Source: Symbiotaphrina buchneri (Eukaryota > Ascomycota > Symbiotaphrinales > Symbiotaphrinaceae). Taken from it: 64,000 nt of DNA. This document shows, piece by piece, positions 1 through 11,500 of this stretch. The position numbers were made by a program, and so were the translations under genes. Position 1 is the first letter of the stretch, and each line of letters opens with the position of its first letter. Location: NCBI GenBank assembly GCA_001599915.1, contig BCIG01000002.1, forward strand, positions 806,001 through 870,000, written 5' to 3'. The notes beneath the pieces are model-generated. The model made no database searches and was not told where the DNA came from. It worked only from the letters and a program-made list of their open reading frames with translations.

Positions 1-1025
1 CTGTGGCTGGAGCGACCGACATATTCGTACCTCCCGTTGCTAGCCTGCGCCTCGGCCTCCTGATGCCTCCGACACCCGCTGGTTTACAACGTAGAGGGTG
101 GATCTCCACTCCAATCTTCGTATCCCTTAGTGGAGGGCCAGTCTATGGTCAAATAACAGAGCGCAAATATTATTATTATTTGGTCGAATAATAAATGACG
201 AATATGGCGCTCGTCCACCGAGCTTGCAAGAGACTCCTTCGCAAACAGGGGAAAAAAAGGACAACAACAATATGGCCTGATTTCTTCGATGGCCGGCTCG
301 GGGTGGATCCTCCGTACTGTGCATGGGGCTACTACTAGTGTGCAGCTCCAAGTATTACTTTATTTAGTATAGCGAATTGTTGATATATGCGACGATAGGT
401 GGATTCGAGAGGAGCATTATTAATTGAGATCGATGAGATGCAAAGAGCCAGAGGCCCAGCGCTGTACATGTAGTCTCAGGATATTTAGATGTAGCGGTGC
501 CAGAGGCCAATGTCTTGTCTTTGCTGAGAGGTAAGTCTTACTAGAGATTTGGCGGGCCTGTGGTCCAGATATAAAGATATATAATGGCCTGTCACCATCT
601 AGCTGGCTACAGATGTGAGAAAGCTCAAACAATGTAGAGATTCGAGATATGATGGCGTATACATATTTATGAGGACCCGCAAACATGTACTTGCACCTCA
701 TAGAAGCTGGGTTCTGCTCATTCATTATTGTGACTGTTAAGATAATAATATCAACGATGACTCGCTGTTCGGAAAAATGAGATTCGCCGGTAGCGGTTTT
801 CTTATCTCTTTTTAACCGCCGGCTTGGCTGACATGGCGTCGTTTTAGGCTTGCACGGATAGCGACAAAAGTAAAAAAAAAAGGTTGGTCTCAGCAGCTGT
901 GTCGATACCTACCTCCTTCGTGCACCCCTACGCGGGCCAAGAGACAACGACCACCAATTGCTCGCCCTCTCGACCGCCTCGCAGCGCTTTCTGGCCCGGC
1001 CATCTACCTGGCTGCCATCACCGTG
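1..1025. other. Intergenic region upstream of the NADH dehydrogenase gene
   Basis: No gene can be supported here: open frames are short, lack splice-compatible continuations and match no family I know. A short ATT microsatellite lies at about 168-181. A CCAAT pentamer at 954-958 lies about 70 bp before the next start codon and could be a binding site for the fungal HAP complex, but one pentamer is weak evidence. A purine-rich A run lies near 871-880. Confidence 0.6.
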
Positions 1026-2981
1026 ATGAGGCCAATGGCATCGACGACGCGAATGGCTTCGGCCACCACGTCTGCGCTGCAGTCCGTTGCTCGTCGCCGA
1101 ACTTTTGCGACGTCACAGTACCGGCAGAAGGGCTTGCGTCCGGCGACGAGGTCCAAAATCCCGCAAGCACAGTTGCGCGTGGCATTCCGGAGGGCCTATG
1201 CTGATGTCGCACCTGTCAAGAAGCCGAAGAGATTCCCCTTTCTCAGATGGCTTTGGAGGGCGACCTACTTGTCAGCTCTGGGTGGTGTGGGCTATTTCGC
1301 CTACAACGTGTACCACCTGCGCCATCCGGGCCCGCAAGCGGAACCTGATTCCAGCAAGAAGACGTTGGTCATCCTTGGTATGTGCTTCGTGGGATGTCTG
1401 GCTTGCACAGATGATCTAACTTTCATAGGCACGGGCTGGGGATCTGTCTCGCTGCTCAAAAAACTGGACACGGAGAACTACAATGTCATCATCATCTCGC
1501 CGCGCAACTATTTCATCTTCACTCCTCTGCTCCCGTCATGTACTACAGGAACCATCGAGCATCGCTCTATCATGGAACCGATCCGCAGTATCACCAGGCA
1601 TAAGAAGGGCGCCGTCAAATTCTACGAAGCCGACGCAACTAAGATCGACTATGAGAAAAAGATAGTGTACATTTCCGACGATTCCGAAATCAAGGGGGAC
1701 ACCTTCAACACTGAGGTGCCATTTGACATGCTTGTCGTTGGTGTTGGGGCTGAAAATGCCACCTTCGGTAGGTCTTTTGTTCCCTTTTGAGTCGTGGTAG
1801 AGCTCCTCTAATCATGCCGTAGGGATTCCGGGCGTGCGAGAGCACTCATGCTTCTTGAAGGAGGTAGGCGACGCTCAGGCTATCCGTAAGCGGATTATGG
1901 ACTGTGTAGAGACTGCCACCTTCAAAGACCAGAAGCCTGAGGAGGCGGCACGTTTGTTACATATGGTCGTAGTAGGAGGTGGGCCTACTGGTGTAGAATT
2001 CGCCGGTGAACTTCAAGACTTCTTCGAGCAGGATCTACGGGCCTGGTACCCGGAAATTCAGGACAAGTTCCATGTGACTCTCGTCGAAGCCCTGCCAAAT
2101 GTCAGTAGAAGCTTGGAACCGCCGCTTGGCAAGAAAAACTTGAGGCTTACACACGTTGTTTAGGTCCTTCCCAGTTTCTCCAAACAACTGATTGATTACA
2201 CGGAGTCCACTTTCAAGGAGGAAAAGATCACGATTCGGACTAAGACCATGGTGAAGAAGGTCACAGACAAGACCATTGAAGCTGAAGTCACGAAAGCGGA
2301 TGGTACCAAAGAAATCGAGGTTATGCCATACGGCTTGCTTGTATGGGCTACCGGTAATGCTGTTCGTCCAGTGGTGAAGGATCTGATGAGCCAGATCCCA
2401 GCCCAGAAAGATTCAAGAAGAGGCTTGGCTGTCAATGACTACATGGTTGTAAAGGGCACCGATAGTATCTGGGCCGTCGGCGACTGTGCTGTTGCTAATT
2501 ACGCCCCTACTGCCCAGGTGGCATCCCAGGAAGGGGCCTTCCTTGGCCGATTATTCAACTCGATGGCGAAGACTGAGATGCTAGCGAATGATATCGTCAA
2601 GCTGCAAGAGCAAGAGAAGACCGTGACCAACGAGGCCGACAAGAAGCAGATAGCTGCGCAGATCGAACTACTTGAGAAGCAGCTTCGGCGAGTGAGGCAG
2701 ATGGGTCCGTTCAAGTACACGCACCAGGGTAGCCTGGCCTACATCGGCAGCGAAAGAGCTGTGGCTGATATCTCATGGCTGGCGGGCAATATCGCCACGG
2801 GAGGGACACTTACGTACCTGTTCTGGAGGAGTGCATATCTTAGCATGTGCTTCAGCTGTAAGTCAAGCACTGTCTGTACACCCCACCATCTACTGACGTC
2901 TTTCCAGTGAGGAATCGTGTTCTTGTGGTCTTTGACTGGGTGAAGGCTAAGATGTTCGGTCGTGATGTCTCTCGGGAGTGA
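1026..2981 (+). CDS. External-type alternative NADH dehydrogenase (type II, rotenone-insensitive)
   Basis: Oxidises NADH and passes electrons to ubiquinone without pumping protons, at the mitochondrial inner membrane. Five exons: 1026-1377, 1429-1767, 1823-2100, 2164-2857, 2908-2981, giving 578 aa. The N-terminus is Arg/Ser/Ala-rich like a mitochondrial presequence and is followed by one hydrophobic segment ([18 protein letters not shown]). A first dinucleotide-binding fold has GTGWGS near residue 118 for FAD, and a second has [16 protein letters not shown] near 280 for NADH. The family signature [13 protein letters not shown] is present, as is the late WAVGDCA motif. A charged helical insertion ([15 protein letters not shown]) follows, with no EF-hand visible, so it resembles calcium-independent Nde/Ndi enzymes. 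The N-terminal anchor favours the external face, but matrix-facing Ndi cannot be excluded. The ATG at 1026 is the first in frame, directly before the presequence. Confidence 0.93.
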
Positions 2982-3870
2982 GCGTTGGCTCACCCGGAAT
3001 GTCTTCCTTCTTTCGGCCTCGGGGAAACTCTTTCCCATCTTTTTGTTGTAAATCAAGGGGGTGGGTATCCGGACATGCTAGCATGGTTCATGCCACTCCC
3101 GCTGGAACTGCTCTACTTGCACGCTGCGTATGTCCTTATGAAAGGGACAGTTCAGGAGGCTGCGCGGTATCAGGTTTCATGACTTGGCGCCACTGTTCCA
3201 TTTGAGAAGTGTAATAATAACGCATAGCATACTGATAGACTGTACATTCTAATGTTCAAAGGCTCCAATAATGCAATCCGCTGCGATACAATGGCTCTGA
3301 CGATCCTACAAGGCGACCGCGTGGCCAAAAACAAAATAGGGGTCAACGCCTTGGACTTGGGAATAATATGCACAGAGACGCTTTTGTAATGTACCCCACG
3401 ACGCCGTTATAACCGTCAAATGTGCAGACACATTTTTTTCAAAGAGAATGAGGGGCCATGATTTAAGTCCCGAAAGAGACAGCGCGAGTTCAATCTTGCC
3501 AGGACTGCAGCATTTTTTGTGCACCTGTGTGGAGGATGAAACGTGTTTGGGTTTGATCTCAGTTGACTACAGTCCACCACGTATATATATATATACGGTA
3601 AGGTAAAAGAACCCGTTGGCACCATCTCCGAGGGTCCTGCCGATGACTTTCACACGATGAGAACCTGAGAACCTCGTCACCTCCTCGTCCTCTTGCCGAC
3701 CCAAACCGCAATTCATATTGCCCCTCGAACTGCATTAGAAAACGGAGGCGGCAGGCGCGCCTTCTGGTAAAACAAAGGTCCGCTCGCCTCACCAGCGGTA
3801 GCCTTGCGTCGGAGGAGCAGAAGGCGCTCATCGGTCCTGCGCCGCCCACCCAGCGAGCGACGACAGCAGC
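2982..3870. other. Intergenic region, NDE 3' end to HEM3 promoter
   Basis: This 889-bp stretch holds no supportable gene. It should contain the 3' untranslated region of the NADH dehydrogenase and the promoter of HEM3. A CCAAT pentamer is at 3265-3269 and a TA-repeat palindrome at 3580-3597. Short open frames before 3871 on both strands are antisense or leader shadows. Confidence 0.6.
3580..3597. repeat. 18-bp perfect TA-repeat palindrome upstream of HEM3
   Basis: CG(TA)7CG is a perfect palindrome made of alternating TA. It lies about 275 bp before the HEM3 start codon, so it could be a TATA-type promoter element or simply a microsatellite. Nothing in the sequence decides between these. Confidence 0.7.
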
Positions 3871-4957
3871 ATGGGCAGAACGATCAACCTCGGCAGCCGC
3901 AAGTCGGCGCTGGCGCTCATCCAAGCGGAGATGGTGGAGGAGGAGTTGAAGAAGTACTGGCCCGAGCACGCATACAAGGTGCACGGCATGAGCACCATGG
4001 GCGACAAGAATCAGGTTACGGCCCTGCATGAGTTCGGGGCGAAGGCTCTGTGGACCCACGAGCTCGAGGCTAAGCTGCTCGGAGGAGAGCTGGATTGCAT
4101 CGTGAACTGCCTGAAAGGTACGTCTCATAGAGCCACCGAGTCTCCCTTATATTCTACAAACTGCTTCTATGGGACCGCTGGACTGATATATTTCCGTCTT
4201 CGCATTTCCAGATATGCCCACTCAACTGCCACCAGCCTGCAAAATCGGCGCCATTACCTCCCGTGCGGATCCCCGCGACGCTCTCGTCATCAAAGCATCT
4301 CTGGCCGGCAAATACACAACCTTGGCTTCTCTACCCGCCGGCTCCGTCATCGGGACCTCTTCCGTGCGGCGTTCGGCGCAGATAGCCCGCAGATATCCGC
4401 ACCTGAAGTTCGCAGACGTGCGTGGCAACCTCAACACCCGGCTCAGCAAGCTGGACGCGGAAGATGGTGTCTATACTGGCCTGGTGCTCGCCGTGGCGGG
4501 CATGGCGCGCATGGGATGGGGAGACAGGATCACACAGTATCTTGACCACCAGAATGCGGGTGTCATGTATGCGGTGGGGCAAGGTGCACTCGCTCTCGAG
4601 ATCCGAGAGGGCGACGAGGAAATGGAAAAGCTGCTAGCACCGTTGATCCACGAGCACGTCGCACGTGGGTGCCTGGCTGAGAGGAGCCTGATGCGCGCTC
4701 TCGAGGGAGGTTGCAGTGTGCCGATTGGCGTGGAGACGGAATGGGCCGGCTCGAAGCTGGTCATGCGAGCGTGCGTCGTCAGTCTGGACGGATCTGAAGC
4801 AGTTGAGAAGCAAAAGGAAGGGATCGTCGAGAGCACGGAGCAAGCGGACGAGTTTGGCATTGATATGGCCAGGCTGTTGGTCGAGGGTGGAGCGCAGAAG
4901 ATACTGGAGAAGATAAACCTTAACCGGAAGATCATCCAGGAGCAGGATGGTGGTTGA
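3871..4957 (+). CDS. HEM3: Porphobilinogen deaminase (hydroxymethylbilane synthase)
   Basis: Condenses four porphobilinogen molecules into hydroxymethylbilane, the third step of haem synthesis, in the cytosol. Two exons, 3871-4117 and 4212-4957, with a 94-bp intron, give 330 aa, close to the family length. Seen directly: the N-terminal NLGSRKSALALIQ motif, FGAKALWTHELE, the splice-spanning CLKDMPTQLP, the DPRDALVIK segment with the catalytic aspartate region, SSVRRSAQ and RGNLNTRLSKLD for substrate binding, and the dipyrromethane cofactor cysteine in GGCSVPIG at about Cys250. The start at 3871 is chosen because MGRTINLGSRKS places the first beta strand directly at the N-terminus, as in cytosolic relatives. 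All key motifs look intact, so function is near certain. Confidence 0.97.
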
Positions 4958-6643
4958 GGAGGGTGTCTAGGATTGCTAGCAGAGGGGGATCACATGTGAT
5001 ATACATCGTCGGGGAACGACCACGATACCACGACAAAAGAAAAAATAGAGCAGACGTCCGAGGCGGGATGTCAGCGATACGACAATAGAGAAAGAATAAG
5101 AATTAGCATCTTATACATTCACATCTCCCATCCAAGCTACGTCCAACTGTCGCGGTTCGAGAATGTAGAGGCAAGGATGCTACGAATTGAGCATCGTTTA
5201 CGGTCTACAGCAGAGCCATACCACCATTTCTCCGACCCGATGATTCCTGTTGAAGCCCCGTGTATAGAATGACTAATGATTCCCATGATCGGAGCTGCAA
5301 GCACCGCCGGCGGCCGTCTCGCAGTTCTCAACCTCTCAATCAGCGTGCATATAGCACGCGTGGCAGTGAGATATCAAACTGTTTCCTGAGGCCCGCACAC
5401 TTTCTCCCAGGAGAACGCAGTCTCGCAAACCTATCCCGGGGCTCCTGGTAATAGAGCGGCACTTGGAAAGAGGCATGCATCGACTCCTCACCGGAAGTCA
5501 CATCCCTTAGACGCGCGATGAGCTGATCCACCCTTGCCATAGAATGCTCAAGTAATGTGCCGCAAGGACGGACTGTAGGTGGATTCGCAGGATCCCTCGG
5601 AGAATCTGATACTCGACATCTAGATCGACCTGGATTTCGTCTGCGTACGGTCATCCGGTATGTAATACCCTACCATCTGTGTGGGAATGCGGAAACTTGT
5701 CGAGGCTGTCCACATTTCCCAGGTCAAGGAAATGACACCGGCGCAGCCCTGGTTTCCGACACTGTGACGGGCATGAATGCAAGGATATCACAAAGAGTAT
5801 GAGGCGGGGCCGGACTGTTACCCCGCTGCAAAATCATGAGACAGAGGATATATGCGCATATGGAGCTCATTGCTCAGATATAATCGAAAATATCGAAGCA
5901 AGGGGCCGCCTAAGCATTCCTGAGGATGAATGCGAGGTGATATTCAATGTGAACGACGGAGCAGGAGATGGGCTTTGGTGCTCGATACTCCCCACCTCGC
6001 CCTGTGCTGAGATCATGGACTTGCCGTCAGAGCCGAGCGGTGTGCCCGACAAACCGACCGACTTGAGGGGAAAGGGGTATGTAATCAACGGGAAAGGTCA
6101 ACAGGGAAAAAGGAAAAGGCCACAGTGAGAACAGTCGAGGCGGACTCGGCGTGAGGTTGTCCTACCGGTAGGACCTGACCTCAAAGAGAATTTGCAAGCG
6201 CCACTTGACCCCTAACAAAGATTTTAAAGAAAAGCAAGGTAGACGAAGAACCCTGGAAAGTGATTATCAGAGAAGTGGTAAGAATTTGGAAGGAGGCCAA
6301 ATGAAAATACTGGAGACTGGTCAGGTGGCTGGCTAGGTGGATGCGGTCGGTCCAGTTTTCCCCACCGCCGCCATTGCCTACCTTAGTCCAGCCGGCTCGT
6401 GGTAAGCAAAGCCTTTTCCACTGAGAGTCTGTCCGGTCAGTCCATCTCAGCCTGCGATGACACTACTAGCGATGACACAAGTGAAAAAGAGAAAATTGGG
6501 AAAAAAAGGCAAAAGGCTCGAAAGAGGGGCAGGTGAGGGGCTCTCTGGGAGCCGCGGACCACTAGCGTATTGCAATAATGTCGGTTTTTCGAATCCCGAC
6601 GCCAGCCCGGTGTTGGTTGGTAAGGTAAAGGTCGTCTGTTCGA

Positions 6644-6667
6644 AGCGGTTACTCCGGAGTTACCGCT
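6644..6667. repeat. 24-bp near-perfect dyad centred on ACTCCGGAGT
   Basis: The two 12-bp halves (AGCGGTTACTCC and GGAGTTACCGCT) are reverse complements at 11 of 12 positions. Such a dyad could bind a dimeric regulator such as a zinc-cluster protein, whose sites are CGG inverted repeats, or fold as a hairpin. It lies 7 kb upstream of the nearest downstream gene on the same strand, so any target is unclear. Confidence 0.6.
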
Positions 6668-6852
6668 AATCGGTCTTCAAAGCCCTCCCAAGGGTCAGGT
6701 AGACGGGCTCGACGGGTCCCAAAGCGTCCGATGCTTCGAGCCACATGAGCACTCTGTCCCGTTACCGCCGGTCAAAGCGACGACACCAATAATGATGTCC
6801 TTTTTTTTTCCCTCTTGCTGTTGCCTGAGGAATACTCTAGTCCTTTGCTGCA

Positions 6853-6877
6853 TACCTTACCTTACCTAAGGTAGGTA
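6853..6877. repeat. TACCTTACCTTACC-type repeat cluster
   Basis: Tandem TACCT/TTACC units run into CTAAGGTAGGTA, the reverse-complement form. The same vocabulary recurs at 11571-11599, 12281-12302, 12992-13015, 13054-13076, 26177-26197, 26334-26348 and 32473-32507. It is a dispersed intergenic motif family, not a single tandem satellite. Confidence 0.7.
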
Positions 6878-9800
6878 ATAGACTCGCCCGAACCGTGCCC
6901 TCAGCAAGGCCCGGCGCGATTCCAGAGTCCCAGCTAGGTTCTTAGCCGTGGTTCCGTGAACTTCTGTCTCAGGTGGGCCCCATTCGGCGATCAGCAGCAA
7001 AGCGCGATGGTTTTGGTGTTTCGATCGTTAAATCGTGCAGAACCGCAAGAAGAATCAGTCTGTCGCGCGTATCGAGTTTTCCAAGACTCGTACAGGGTGT
7101 TGTTCCCAACTGCGGCAAGCTCGGGCGCAAAGGCGTCAGCATTGCTCATGTCTGCTTTTCGGTGGCACGACTAGGTGTGCCGTATCCCGACGCGTAAGGC
7201 GATTGCCATGTTCGAAAGTGAGAGCCTTGGTACAGTTACCAGTGAGCCAGCCGGAACTTCCAGCAGTTGCCTCGCTGCCAGTTGTGGGCACTTACTCGGC
7301 GACGACTCTGGCACATGGCTTCTCCGATCACTTCAAGCATGCTTAGGGGAGTCCTTAAACGGCCGGTTATTCGACGGGCCCACTGGTGCTGTACAGGATG
7401 AACTCTTGTCTATGCACGCCGACCCCTGGCTGCATGGCAGCTCGGACGAGCTTGCAGGTTCCAGTGGGCACTTCATCATCATATCAGGCATCACTTGCAC
7501 CGATGGTGTAGTTGCTCATCAGAATTGCCGCAAAGTCTGTTGCGTGGTGTTTGGTTCGAGTCCATGTGGTCAGGTGGCCCCTGATAGATGCACTCCCTCC
7601 ACGAACATCGTAGCGATATGCTTACCTAGCCATCTGAAAGCGGCAGCGGCAGCTGTTGGTCACTCCATGAGGCCAAGCCTTGATGTGGCAGGCATGCAAT
7701 ATAAGAGTACTTCGTAGATGTTGGCAGCAGTGAAACCCGGAGAAGCACCAATAGTGTAACATCAACTTCGCCCTGTACTCGTACGGTCTTCCCACTCATA
7801 TGCTGAGACCAGGGCCACGTAGTAGTAGTACTCGTAGCAGCTGCGACTTTTAGCATCCGGCTTTCACAAGTTTGGCGGGCCCACGTCCCTACATCAGTAG
7901 TTGGTCACATGTCACCGGCAGCATTTAATATTGACGATATTGATGAAACTGTGCTTCGAATGTTCAATGACGGCGTTTTCCCAGCGAGCTACCTTAGCCG
8001 AACCCCTGAAAATAATCATCTTATCCTCGACGCCGGGTGAGCAAAGACTCAAGAGGGGAGAAACTCCTTCATTTACCTTGTGTGACGGGCTACTGATGCC
8101 GGGGCATCACATATCACCTCCCTTACCGAAGCACACGGAGGACAAGCTAGCACTTCCGGATCACCACATCGTTATGATTTCCTTTGTCCGCCGCCCATGG
8201 ATCCAATTTTCATAGAGTTGTGGTGGACACGACTCCAACTCAACCCTTCACAAAGCTGCCAGGGTAAGCCATAATGGTATCTACAGAGTTTCGTACTACT
8301 TCTATGTAGAGTTGTGTACTCCGGAAGAGTGTGAGGCAAGGTACGGAGTATGTAGGTAGGGAAGCCGGCATGATAATACTGTTAAGCTGGGGGATTACTG
8401 CCGCAGGCCCAGACCTATCCTTGTCATCTCAACACCACCCTTTCGCTTGCTGGCGGGATTCCATGAAAGGGCAAGGGAAGGAGTTGTGAATTGTTGGGCT
8501 CTTTGTTGTGACCGGAGATCAGCCATTCGTGTTCTCGAACGAGGCCAGGAAGATAATGCCTGTTCGCAGATTGATGATCCCTATTTGCGACCTGCCGATG
8601 ATCCGTGCTATTTGAAGGAATCGGGCCATGCCCTTGCTATTCTTTCAAGTCAGAAGGCTCCTCCCGCCCCATCAGGCCTCTCAAATTCGCGGCTGATATC
8701 CCTCGCTATTTGGCGTTGCGACCACGTTCGACCAGCGTCCTTTTCTCCAAGTGATTAGTCCTTGGAGGCGAACCACCCTGCATTCCGCATGCACTCAGCA
8801 CGGGATCCTTTTCAATCATCTGTGCAAAAGCACCAGCATGTACGATCGCAGTGGCGGACTGCTTTGGCCGAACATCTCTAGTCCCGGATGCAAAGCTCTC
8901 TACCTACAGTTCCTTCTTTTCCGCCCGGGATGGGCAAAGGGAGACAAGACCAAGGTAGGGCAGTCCAGTGTCTGGATCATCTTAGCGTTGCCAAGCACCA
9001 ATGATTCGGCGACCAAGCCACTCTTTACCAATCTGCTTTACCTACGACGGGAGGTGCGACGCCTACGAAGTAGCACAGAACTATGGAGACTTCTTTTCTC
9101 GCAAGGCAGATCTCTTTCAGTTCTTGCCTGGTCCCTACACCACCGCCGACAAGGCCCCTTTTTGTCAAAATTCAAGAGGCCGGAAACCCGAGCGGCTACG
9201 CAACCCTGACCCGGCAGCATGTAAGGTGGGTAAGGCGGTCACACACGGGCGAGACCAACGCGAGGGTCATGGCTATTGTCTGACGCTGTTTGTCGTCGGC
9301 AACAGTGATAAGAGGATATGGTGTTTGCTCACTGTGCGGTATGGTGCACAGGCAAAGAAGGCCGTTCCAGAAAACAGTCCACGCGACATCCAAAAATGCA
9401 TCCCACTGGATTCAGCGCTAATTTAAGCTGGCAAACACTCCAAAGGCCTCATACCGGCAAATGAAGCTCATATTGCTGTCACTTATAAACGTACCGCATG
9501 AAGCAAACGATGAAGCAGTCTGCATAGCGCGACAAGCACACCGTCACACTTTCCATGTCATCCGAAGATCTGCTGGTTTCGGTCCCACGGCCCTACTTCC
9601 GTTGGCGCTGCGCTGGTTGCCAGCAAAGCCATCAACTACCGGTAACTTGACTACCAGGGGAAAGTGTGATTGGAGCTCAAATTAGCCTGGGACTTTTGGT
9701 ATGTATAAAAAAGAACTTTTTCGTGTTGAACCCCTTTCTTGCGAGTACCTAAACAATCTGCCTCCTTGACTCAGATTTGATATGCACTGCCACTCATGAA

Positions 9801-11500
9801 GAGCTAGGTAAATACTCGTGCGTAAGGGACACAAGTAGCCTGTTGGCGCATACGTGCCTAGGAGCAAGCTATGGCTTACCGTATGAGCGCAGCGGAAGAG
9901 CCGATCCAACTACGACTACAAGACTGATAGTAACAATTTTGAGTTTTCGAGCTTTAGGCCATGGACGACGTGGAGAAGATACGAACGGGTCAGCCCACAG
10001 GGACCAAGGAAAATGACTGTGCTCGTCTGACCGGTCAACAAATGACCAGCCTCATACACCAAGTCCGCCGAATGGTCCACCACATCCATCCCAACGCTGA
10101 AACTGGCTTTTTCGCACGGGCGCCAGAGGTCCTCGTCTCACCCTTGGCTGGTGTCTTTGCCTCACGGCTGCAGCTGTAACCTCGCCTGTGGTGACTTCCC
10201 GGGATCTTCGTTCGCCGTTCTCATATTAGGCACATGCTGTAGGCCGATGATTATCGGAGTGTGGGCGTCATGGTCCGGAATTACAACAGAAGATGCTGAT
10301 ATGATGATAATTGTAGCGAAGCTAGATGACACGGCGTCAAGACTGTTAACCAGACTTCCAGCCGAAATAGGAGAACGATATGTGCGTCTTTGATTGGTTA
10401 GTACAACATATTACACCTACGAACCTTTACTCACAGAGGGCGAAGCACGGAAGTTGGGCTCTTCCCTGTCTTCGTACTCCACATACTCGGTGTAGGGCAA
10501 GCAGTGTGAAAGGGCTGGAGCACACGCGGCTTGGCGCTTTGCCGGTCCCGTCTCGGCTCGTCGTCTGCTACAGCTACAAAAGTGCTTTTTCACTCCCGGT
10601 TAAGCTTTTCTGCCGGTGGTTGTTCGTTCCTTCAGGCTCTTCGCACAACGCATCGCACAGGCCCGGCGAATAATGATAGCCACTCGGCACCTTACGCAAG
10701 CAGAAAGAAGGCCAGACTCCGCCTGCGAAACGTGATAGGCACAGTGCTTTCGCTCCCCCGAGCCATGGACATGCCTAAGGTATGTCTGTGACGGGCTGGT
10801 ACACTTAGTCGCGACAGTAGCATGTCTTAGTTGCTTGCAACCACCATCCGGCGATCCAGTTTCTACGTCCGCATCAGCGATCTCTTGCCAGGGAGACAAT
10901 CATCTCTGAGCGGACGTGATGCATGCCTCCTTTATTCTGCCCACATTCTCGTTCAATCCCCTCTGTTGCTCGGGTGTCAGTGGTCCTCCATGCCCCAATC
11001 AGCATGCTCGGATGATGATTTCCTCGCTTGAATCACTTTTCCGAGACAGAAAGAACAGAGAGAAACAAGGACGGGAAGGGAAGAGAAGGACGGGAGCTGA
11101 CAAGCAGGACGAAGGTGAGCCAATAGGAATGAATGAAATGAGGCTCGCCTTGGCCGGAAGCGCTTTCGATCTGCCTACCTAGTTTTCTTGTCCACCCGGA
11201 ACGAGCGCAATCTGCGTCGCGGATGGCATGACCATGGCCGCGCAAAAAGGCCCATCAGTTATAACTATAACGGCTATAAAATATGAAAATTAGAAATTAA
11301 AGTATGCACTTCGCTCATACATGTAGAAAACCTCAGCCGTGAGGCTTGAAGCCTCAAGCAAATGGGCTTGACTAGTGTAAGAACGGTAAAGCGGCATGAT
11401 GGTCTTTACAGCCTGGAACGCCTGCGATTCGGTTGTTTTGTCTGGATGACGGGTCGGCTGTAGTCGATTATAGCTTAGTGCATTTTTCAAAGCATCTTGG

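Larger units (their letters stand above)
4958..11500. other. Long stretch without a supportable gene (HEM3 to cyclin, first part)
   Basis: About 6.5 kb of ordinary-looking, roughly balanced-composition DNA. The longest open frames (for example 7175-7717 plus strand) have no recognisable domain and no paired donor and acceptor sites extending them. I see no transposase, reverse transcriptase, terminal repeats or tRNA. CCTTACC-type repeats occur at 6853-6877, and dyad-symmetric elements are listed separately. It may hold promoter DNA, long leader exons, non-coding RNA or decayed sequence. A poorly conserved gene with many small exons could be missed by eye. Confidence 0.5.

Noticed and set aside
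6575-6600. TTCGAATCCC segment resembling a tRNA T-arm
   Set aside because: The flanking bases do not form a 5-bp T stem with a 7-nt loop, and no acceptor, D or anticodon arm can be built.
7175-7717. 180-codon open frame on the plus strand
   Set aside because: No recognisable domain, no conserved-looking segments, GTG-type start only, and no splice sites extending it.
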